Origin: Flintibacter sp. KGMB00164
Lineage (GTDB): Bacteria > Bacillota > Clostridia > Oscillospirales > Oscillospiraceae
Reading direction: 5' to 3'
DNA: 64,000 bases
NCBI RefSeq assembly: GCF_008727735.1
Contig: NZ_CP044227.1
Span: 1,922,001-1,986,000 of the forward strand
Shown piece after piece: positions 58,364 to 64,000 of this stretch. The stretch's first letter is position 1. Each line of letters opens with the position of its first letter. Made by a program: the position numbers and the translations under genes. The notes beneath the pieces were generated by a model. It ran no database searches. It had not been told where the DNA came from and saw only the letters and a program-made list of their open reading frames with translations.

Positions 58364-60301
58364 TTACTGACCCGATTTTTTCACAGTCTCTGGTTCCGGT
58401 TGGTCCTTTTTCTTCTTCAGCACAGCCAGCAGCACCATTCCTACCAGGGATCCTGCCGCCAAGGCTGCCAAATATCCTCCGGGATTGATCATCACCGGGC
58501 ACAGGAAAATTCCTCCGTGGGGTGCCGGAAGGGCACAGCCAAACAGCATGGACAGCCCGCCGGATACGGCAGATCCCACAATGCAGGCCGGCAGCACCCG
58601 CAGCGGATCTCCCGCGGCAAAGGGCACCGCTCCTTCTGTGATAAAACACAGTCCCAGAATATAGTTCACAGTGCCTGACTTACATTCCTCCTGGGTAAAG
58701 CGGCTTTTAAAGAAGGTGGTGGCCAGAGCAATGGACAGCGGGGGCACCATGCCTCCGATCATCACCGCCGCCATCACATCCGAGCGCTGCCCGCTGGCTA
58801 ACGCTGCCAGCGTAGACGTACCAAACAGGTAGGCCGCCTTATTAAAGGGACCGCCCATATCGATGGCCATCATAGCCGCCAGCAGCGCCCCCAACGCCAC
58901 GCGGCTCTCCGGTCCCAGGGTCTGCAGCGTACCGTACAGCGCCTCATTCAGTGCCCCCACAAAAGGATTGATCAGACACATGAAGAGCCCTACCATCAGA
59001 AGGCCCGCCACCGGGTAGAGCAAAATAGGTTTGACCCCCTCCATAGCCCGGGGCAGCCGATCCAGCAGCTTTTTCAGCCCCAGCATCAGGTAGCCTCCGG
59101 CAAATCCGGCAATCATAGCCCCCAAAAAGCCCGCCGCTACGCCGGATCCCTCTGGGGCAGCAAAGGTGGAGCCAGAGGCCGCCAGCGCGCCTCCCACGAA
59201 TCCAACCATCAGGCCGGGCCGGTCGGCAATGGACACCGCGGTAAATCCCGCCAGAATGGGCAGCATAAAGCTCAGTGCCGCCTGACCCATCGCCCGCAGC
59301 CAGGCCGAAACCGGGGTATTGGAACCAAAATGGGCATAGCCCAGGGACAGATCATCCAGCAAGAAGGCCAGCGCAATGAGGATTCCTCCGCCAATGACAA
59401 AGGGCAGCATGTGGCTTACCCCGTTCATCAGCTGGCGGTAGGCCCGTACGCCCGCCCGTTCGATGCGTACCACCTCCCGGGGCAAGTCCACGCCGCCGTA
59501 TACCGGAGCATCCCCTGACGCGGCCTTCTGTACCAGCTCTTCTGCCCGGTAGATTCCCTCGTTCACCGATACCCGCAGTACCTTGATCCCTTGGAAGCGG
59601 CTCATATCCACCTCCCGTCCGGCAGCGATAACAACTGCGGTACACTGCCGGATCTCCTGCGGGGTCAGCTTGTTCTTTGTTCCGCCCGCACCTTGGGTCT
59701 CCACCTTCACCGAGATACCCAGACGCTGCCCCGCCCGCTCCAGAGCGTCGGCTGCCATATAGGTGTGGGCAATTCCTGTGGGGCAGGCGGTCACCGCCAG
59801 CACCTTGGCGGTGGGAGCCTCCTGCCATCGGCTGTCCAGCTGGGGCAGGCGCTGCTCAAACTCATCGACAATCTCCAGAAATTCCTCTGGCGTGATCGCC
59901 TGGCGCAGCTGCTCCAGAAATTCCGGCTCCAAAAGCAGCCTGGTCAGCCGGGCCAGCACTGCCATATGGAGTTCTGCGTCGGCGGGGGCTGCAATCATAA
60001 AAAAGATATCTGAGGGCACCCCATCCAAAGCCCCGCAGTCAATTCCTTCTCTCAAGGTGACAACCGCAAGACTGGGGTAGCGTACCGCTGCAGATTTGGC
60101 GTGGGGCACCGCCACACCGGCCTCCACCGCCGTTCCCCCCTGAGCTTCCCGGGCCATCATGTCCCGACGAAAGGCCTCCAGGTCCAGGATAGCCTCTCCA
60201 TAGCCTTCCAACTTCACCAGCCGCTCCAACACGGCCTGCTTGTCCTGCAGGGGGAGATTCAATTCGATGCGCTGTGGACTGAGCAGATCTGCAACTCCCA
60301 T
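58364..60301 (-). CDS. Fructose-family PTS permease, fused IIABC
   Basis: The 645-residue protein carries a IIA domain (about 1-150, His67 in VPHAKS), a IIB domain (about 165-265, Cys173 in TACPTGIAHT) and a IIC membrane domain (about 285-630, with GGPFNKAAYLFG and INPGGYLAAL). It takes up and phosphorylates fructose or a related sugar. No 1-phosphofructokinase or DeoR-type regulator is adjacent, unlike typical fru operons. The promoter carries an operator-like dyad over the -10. Confidence 0.93.
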   Translation of the reverse strand: MGVADLLSPQRIELNLPLQDKQAVLERLVKLEGYGEAILDLEAFRRDMMAREAQGGTAVEAGVAVPHAKSAAVRYPSLAVVTLREGIDCGALDGVPSDIFFMIAAPADAELHMAVLARLTRLLLEPEFLEQLRQAITPEEFLEIVDEFEQRLPQLDSRWQEAPTAKVLAVTACPTGIAHTYMAADALERAGQRLGISVKVETQGAGGTKNKLTPQEIRQCTAVVIAAGREVDMSRFQGIKVLRVSVNEGIYRAEELVQKAASGDAPVYGGVDLPREVVRIERAGVRAYRQLMNGVSHMLPFVIGGGILIALAFLLDDLSLGYAHFGSNTPVSAWLRAMGQAALSFMLPILAGFTAVSIADRPGLMVGFVGGALAASGSTFAAPEGSGVAAGFLGAMIAGFAGGYLMLGLKKLLDRLPRAMEGVKPILLYPVAGLLMVGLFMCLINPFVGALNEALYGTLQTLGPESRVALGALLAAMMAIDMGGPFNKAAYLFGTSTLAALASGQRSDVMAAVMIGGMVPPLSIALATTFFKSRFTQEECKSGTVNYILGLCFITEGAVPFAAGDPLRVLPACIVGSAVSGGLSMLFGCALPAPHGGIFLCPVMINPGGYLAALAAGSLVGMVLLAVLKKKKDQPEPETVKKSGQ

Positions 60302-60352
60302 GGACAGCGCTCCTTTCCCGACCCCGGTCCTTTTTCAGCCGAAGCCGCTCTT

Positions 60353-60367
60353 ATGGTACTATACCAT
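60353..60367. promoter_or_regulatory. Operator-like dyad over the PTS promoter
   Basis: ATGGTA and TACCAT form a perfect inverted repeat with a 3-bp centre that overlaps the -10 box TATAGT. Confidence 0.5.
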
Positions 60368-60386
60368 GTCCGCCGCCCCAGTTCAA
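60358..60386 (-). promoter_or_regulatory. Promoter for the PTS-HPr operon
   Basis: TTGAAC (60381-60386), 17 bp, TATAGT (60358-60363) on the minus strand. Confidence 0.6.
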
Positions 60387-60433
60387 ACCTTTTTCCCTAT
60401 ATTTTTCCACCCAACAAGGCAAAACGGCCGGTT

Positions 60434-60462
60434 TTGCTTTTTCCAGCCGGATGTGCTATGAT
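60434..60462 (+). promoter_or_regulatory. Promoter for the AlaX-like gene
   Basis: TTGCTT (60434-60439), 17 bp, TATGAT (60457-60462). Confidence 0.65.
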
Positions 60463-60503
60463 GGTCCGGACAACGATTTGGAAGAAATGAGGTCGTTTCA
60501 GCC

Positions 60504-61652
60504 ATGGAAAAGCTCTATGAAGCACAGCCCTACCTCACCCATTTTTCTGCCACGGTGGAGTCCTGTACCCAGGGCAAAAAGGGGTGGGATATTCTCTTGG
60601 ACCAGACCGCCTTTTACCCCGAGGGCGGCGGACAGCCCTATGACACCGGCACGCTGGGAGGTGTACCGGTGCTGGAGGTCCACCAGCGTGAGGGGCGGGT
60701 CGTCCACACCTGCGCCGCTCCACTGGAGGCAGGCAGCCAGGTGGAGGGGCAGATCGACTGGCCCCGCCGCTTTGATCTCATGCAGCATCACTCTGGAGAG
60801 CACATCGTCTCCGGCATCGCCCACAGCCTCTACGGCTGTGACAATGTGGGCTTCCACATGGGCAGCGACGTGATCACCATTGATCTGAATGTAGAGCTCA
60901 CTCCGGAGCAGGTGGCCCAGCTGGAGGCACGGGCCAACCAGTACATCTGGGAGGACCATCCCATCGCCGTCACTTATCCTACTCCCCAGGAGTTGGAGGT
61001 GTTGGAGTATCGTAGCAAAAAGGCCCTCACCGGCCAGGTGCGCATCGTCTCCTTCCCTGGAGCCGACACCTGTGCCTGTTGCGGCACCCATGTATCCTCC
61101 TCGGGACAGGTGGGGCTGGTCAAGCTGCTCTCCTGCCAGAAGTTCCGGGACGGGGTACGCATCGAGCTGGTATGCGGCAAGCGGGCATTGGACTACCTGT
61201 CTCAGGTCTGGGAGCAGAACCATCAGATTTCCAACCTGCTCTCCGCCAAAACCATGCAGACCAGCGGGGCAGTGCGCCGCCTGCTGGATGAAAACGCCGC
61301 CCTCAAGTCCCGCATTCTCACCATGGAGGAGCGGCAGTTTGCCGCTCTGGCCCAGCGGTATACTGGCCAAGGGGATGTGGTGGTCTTTGAAGAAGGCCTG
61401 TCCCCCGACAGCCTGCGCCGTCTGTGCGGCGCGGTACAGGCCGCATGCGGCGGGCGCTGCGCCTGCTTCTCCGGAGAGGACGGCGCAGGTTATCAATATG
61501 CGGTGGGCCAGCCCGGCGGAGACCTGCGTCCCCTGGCCAAGGCCCTGAACCAGGCTCTCCAGGGCCGTGGCGGCGGCAAGCCCGACTTTATTCAAGGTAC
61601 CGTCTCTGCCCCGCGTGAGCAGATCCTGACCTTCTTCCAGGAGCACGTATAA
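60504..61652 (+). CDS. AlaX-type alanyl-tRNA editing protein with DHHA1 domain
   Basis: The 382-residue protein has an AlaRS-like second-additional domain with zinc ligands HHSGEH (HxxxH, about 96-101) and CACCGTH (about 189-195), preceded by the beta barrel (FYPEGGGQPYDTG), then a coiled linker and a DHHA1 domain (about 300-380, CGGRCACF and GGGKPDFIQG). It is a long AlaX that removes serine or glycine mischarged to tRNA-Ala. It lacks the aminoacylation core. It begins 42 bp after its promoter. Confidence 0.93.
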   Translation: MEKLYEAQPYLTHFSATVESCTQGKKGWDILLDQTAFYPEGGGQPYDTGTLGGVPVLEVHQREGRVVHTCAAPLEAGSQVEGQIDWPRRFDLMQHHSGEHIVSGIAHSLYGCDNVGFHMGSDVITIDLNVELTPEQVAQLEARANQYIWEDHPIAVTYPTPQELEVLEYRSKKALTGQVRIVSFPGADTCACCGTHVSSSGQVGLVKLLSCQKFRDGVRIELVCGKRALDYLSQVWEQNHQISNLLSAKTMQTSGAVRRLLDENAALKSRILTMEERQFAALAQRYTGQGDVVVFEEGLSPDSLRRLCGAVQAACGGRCACFSGEDGAGYQYAVGQPGGDLRPLAKALNQALQGRGGGKPDFIQGTVSAPREQILTFFQEHV

Positions 61653-61661
61653 GGAGTATAT

Positions 61662-62987
61662 ATGGACTATTCTGCCTATCAGCTTCTGTGGTTTTTCCTG
61701 GTCTATGCCTTTCTTGGCTGGCTGGGTGAAACTGCACTGGCCGCTGCAAAAAAGCGGCGGCTGCTCAACCGCGGCTTCCTCAGCGCCCCCTTCTCCCCCG
61801 TCTACGGTCTGGCCGGAGTTCTGTTTGCCCTCTTCCTGCCTGAGCTGCGGGAAGACATCTTCTTCCTGTTCCTGTTCGGTATGATCCTAGCCACCGCTCT
61901 GGAGCTGGCCACCGGCGTGCTGCTGGAGCGGATTTTCCGCCAAAAGTGGTGGGACTATTCCGACGAGCCCTGGAACTTCCAGGGACACATCTGCCTGAAA
62001 TACTCCCTGATCTGGGGCGTTCTGGCTGTTATATGTATCTTTTTTGCCAATCCGCTGCTGGTCCGGCTGATTGATCTGATCCCCCGCCCGGTGGGCAATC
62101 TTCTGGTGTGGGTCCTCTTGATTTTGCTGACGGTGGACTTTCTGGGGTCCTGGGCCGCTCTGGTGCAGCTCAACGGCGAACTGAAGGAACCCTCCGAGAT
62201 CTCCCGGCGCTGGAAACGGATCTCCACCGCCCTGGACAACGCGGTCACCCGCTCCATCCAGCGCCGTATGGCCCGGGCCTATCCCAGTCTGGATAAAGAG
62301 CGTATCCGCACCCAACGCAAGGCCGCCCCGGTGCGGGACAGCCAGGTATTTGCCGCCGGATGCAGCTTTTACAAGCTGGCCTGTCTCTTCTTTATCGGCG
62401 CTTTTCTGGGCGACATCATCGAGACCATCTTCTGCCGGGCTACTGCCGGAGTATGGATGAGCCGGAGCAGCGTGGTCTACGGCCCCTTCTCCATTGTATG
62501 GGGGTTGGGCGCGGTTCTGCTGACCGCGGTGCTCTACCGCTATCGGGACCGCAGCGACAGCTTTGTCTTTCTGTTCGGCACCGTGCTGGGCGGAGCCTAT
62601 GAGTACGTCTGCTCCGTCTTCACGGAGCTGGTCTTCGGTACGGTCTTCTGGGATTACAGTCACCTGCCCTTCAATCTGGGCGGCCGCATCAACCTTTTGT
62701 TCTGCTTCTTCTGGGGTATTGCGGCGGTAGTGTGGCTCAAGCTGTGCTATCCCCGGCTGTCCGGCCTGATCGAACGTCTCCCGATCCGCCTTGGAAAGCG
62801 ACTCACCTGGATCATGATTGTATTCATGGTCATCAATATTTTGGTTTCCGCCCTGGCATTGGCACGGTACACCCAACGCCACACCATGCCCGATGCTCCT
62901 CCTACCGCCCTGAGCCAACTTCTGGACCAGCGCTTCCCGGACGAACGCATGGAGCACATCTATCCCAACGCCAAATTGGTGGATTGA
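61662..62987 (+). CDS. Putative ABC_trans_CmpB-family membrane protein with internal duplication
   Basis: The 441-residue protein has two similar halves of PF06541 type. Each half has four or five helices and a signature: KWWDYSDEPWNFQGHICLKYS near 100 and FWDYSHLPFNLGGRINLLFC near 327, joined by a basic linker (about 175-225). Single-domain members are half this length, so the gene arose by duplication. The family is called a putative ABC transporter permease, but no ATPase is nearby and the role is unknown. It starts 9 bp after the AlaX gene and is probably co-transcribed. Confidence 0.85.
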   Translation: MDYSAYQLLWFFLVYAFLGWLGETALAAAKKRRLLNRGFLSAPFSPVYGLAGVLFALFLPELREDIFFLFLFGMILATALELATGVLLERIFRQKWWDYSDEPWNFQGHICLKYSLIWGVLAVICIFFANPLLVRLIDLIPRPVGNLLVWVLLILLTVDFLGSWAALVQLNGELKEPSEISRRWKRISTALDNAVTRSIQRRMARAYPSLDKERIRTQRKAAPVRDSQVFAAGCSFYKLACLFFIGAFLGDIIETIFCRATAGVWMSRSSVVYGPFSIVWGLGAVLLTAVLYRYRDRSDSFVFLFGTVLGGAYEYVCSVFTELVFGTVFWDYSHLPFNLGGRINLLFCFFWGIAAVVWLKLCYPRLSGLIERLPIRLGKRLTWIMIVFMVINILVSALALARYTQRHTMPDAPPTALSQLLDQRFPDERMEHIYPNAKLVD

Positions 62988-62990
62988 CCT

Positions 62991-63017
62991 ACGGCCCCTT
63001 CGGGGGCCGTTTTTTTT
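62991..63017 (+). terminator. Rho-independent terminator after the CmpB-family gene
   Basis: ACGGCCCC and GGGGCCGT with a TTCG loop, followed by seven T residues. The end of the convergent spmB gene touches it. Confidence 0.93.
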
Positions 63018-63537
63018 ATGAAAAACAGATCCGCACCGCCCAGGCCGCCGCCAGAAACCCAGTGAGATCGGCGCACAGGGCGGCAGGCACCGCATAGCGG
63101 GTGCGTGTAATTCCCACCGCGCCAAAATAGACGGCGATGGTATAAAAGGTGGTCTCGGTGGAGCCCAGCATAACTGCCGCGGTCCGCCCCAGCTGAGAGT
63201 CCGGACCATAAGTCTGTATGAGCTCTGCCCCCACACCCAGCGCCGCGGAACCGCTGATGGGGCGCACCAGCATCAGCGGCAGAAGCTGGGCGGGAAGCCC
63301 CACCCGGTCCAACAGCGGAGCCAGTACCTCCGCAGCCAGCTCCAGCGCCCCGGAGGCCCGCAGCATAGCCACCGCCGTCATCAGGCCCACCAGGGCAGGA
63401 AAGATCCGCAGCACGACCTCCAGACCTCCGCCGGCCCCTTGGACCAGAGCATCGTACACATCTACTCCCCGTCCCAACCCATACATAGCCACTCCGGCAA
63501 TGGTCAGGGGGACTACCATAGTAAACAGCAGCTCCAT
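63016..63537 (-). CDS. spmB: Spore maturation protein B
   Basis: The 173-residue Gate-domain (nucleoside recognition) membrane protein matches SpmB, which with SpmA is needed for spore core dehydration in Bacillus and Clostridium. Typical segments are LLPLMLVRPISGSAALGVGAEL near 86-107 (in part) and GSTETTFYTIAVYFGAVGI near 124-142. The ATG at 63537 follows GGAGGG; the in-frame GTG five codons upstream lies in spmA. It follows spmA by 2 bp. Confidence 0.93.
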   Translation of the reverse strand: MELLFTMVVPLTIAGVAMYGLGRGVDVYDALVQGAGGGLEVVLRIFPALVGLMTAVAMLRASGALELAAEVLAPLLDRVGLPAQLLPLMLVRPISGSAALGVGAELIQTYGPDSQLGRTAAVMLGSTETTFYTIAVYFGAVGITRTRYAVPAALCADLTGFLAAAWAVRICFS

Positions 63538-63539
63538 CG

Positions 63540-64000
63540 CTAATCCCTCCACACTCTGGAAAGCAATTTACATACTAGAATCCCCACTCCCACCGACAAA
63601 CTGGAGGCAAGCCACACAGCGGGCAGAATATCAAAGGGTGTCTGACTGCCTGCTGCGGCCCGGACCGTAGCCACGGTGGTGGGGATGAGCTGAATGGACG
63701 CGGTATTGCACACCACCAACATACACAGCTCATCGTTGGCCCTTCCGGGACTACTTCGGCTCATCCGCTGGGCCACCTGGATCCCCAGCGGCGTGGCGGC
63801 ATTGCCCAGTCCCAGCAGATTGGCCGACACATTGGCACAAATGCAATCCATGGTCTCCCGGTCCCGGGCTGCTTTGGGAAAGATCAGCCGTAGCACAGGA
63901 CTCAGCATCCGGGACAGACCATCCGCCAGCCCGGAGCGGCGCATCACCTCCATCACTCCCATCCACAGGCACAGCATCCCTGCAATCCCCAGACATAGCT
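63540..64000 (-). CDS. spmA: Spore maturation protein A (partial, 5' end cut by window)
   Basis: The frame is open to the window edge, giving 152 C-terminal residues of an expected 190-200. The Gate-domain motif ANVSANLLGLGNAATPLGI (near the middle) and ELCMLVVCNTASIQLIPTT are characteristic of SpmA. It pairs with SpmB, whose gene starts 2 bp after this stop codon. The upstream start lies outside the window. Confidence 0.92.
   Translation of the reverse strand, partial: LCLGIAGMLCLWMGVMEVMRRSGLADGLSRMLSPVLRLIFPKAARDRETMDCICANVSANLLGLGNAATPLGIQVAQRMSRSSPGRANDELCMLVVCNTASIQLIPTTVATVRAAAGSQTPFDILPAVWLASSLSVGVGILVCKLLSRVWRD

Overview
The window looks like chromosomal DNA of a GC-rich, spore-forming, anaerobic member of the Clostridia. 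Within that class the gene content and codon use recall Oscillospiraceae such as Flavonifractor or Lawsonibacter; that placement is an inference. Supporting signs are two T-box leaders, the rimP-nusA-ylxR-ylxQ-infB-rbfA-nrnA-truB-ribF order, a str operon opened by an L7Ae-like gene, spmA/spmB, a BclA-like collagen protein, a two-subunit oxygen-sensitive fumarase and many ferredoxin-type domains. I see no transposase, integrase, phage gene, CRISPR array or replication origin.

Layout. 1-4150: end of a transketolase, a sirohaem-type reductase with a structured leader, and a LysR regulator divergent from a two-subunit chromate transporter. 4200-10550: DUF2974 hydrolase, DUF554 protein, an ECF-like sigma factor overlapping a membrane protein, the fumarase pair and DUF1847. 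10600-15250: Crp/Fnr regulator, an ABC importer of the sulfonate/nitrate class and an alanine/glycine:cation symporter. 15260-20460: T-box plus valS, an iron-sulfur aldo/keto reductase and a glycerophosphodiesterase. 20457-23467 (minus): glycerol kinase, a small unknown protein and an iron alcohol dehydrogenase. 23611-26930: collagen-like protein, glycosyltransferase and acetyltransferase. 26968-37132 (minus): the rimP-to-ribF operon and DUF1576. 37168-40458 (minus): a tryptophan-type ABC importer under a Trp T-box. 40479-41472 (minus): an unknown membrane protein below two matching operators. 41533-46672 (minus): str operon. 46785-54317: ferredoxin, two tRNA-Gly genes and a minus operon with a type IIA topoisomerase pair. 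54395-57882: an unknown gene, then copper control (CsoR site, copA with a fused copZ, csoR). 58093-64000: HPr and fructose PTS, an AlaX editing protein, a CmpB-family protein and spmB/spmA.

The most unusual feature is a recurring one. At four loci a short, diverged second copy of a gene end sits beside the intact gene: the 5' end of truB, the 3' end of infB, the 3' end of tuf and the 5' end of copA. In truB, infB and tuf every one of the 12 base differences is a synonymous third-position change, so the fragments look like ends of genes that were recently functional in another lineage. The truB and infB fragments face inward and bracket rbfA-nrnA, and hairpin-rich inserts separate them from the intact genes. 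In-place displacement of genes by relatives' copies, leaving terminal scars, is the simplest reading. At copA and truB the fragments also form leader ORFs that end inside the start codon region of the intact gene. A second notable point is copA, whose C-terminal metal-binding domain keeps its own Shine-Dalgarno sequence and ATG and may be made separately as CopZ.
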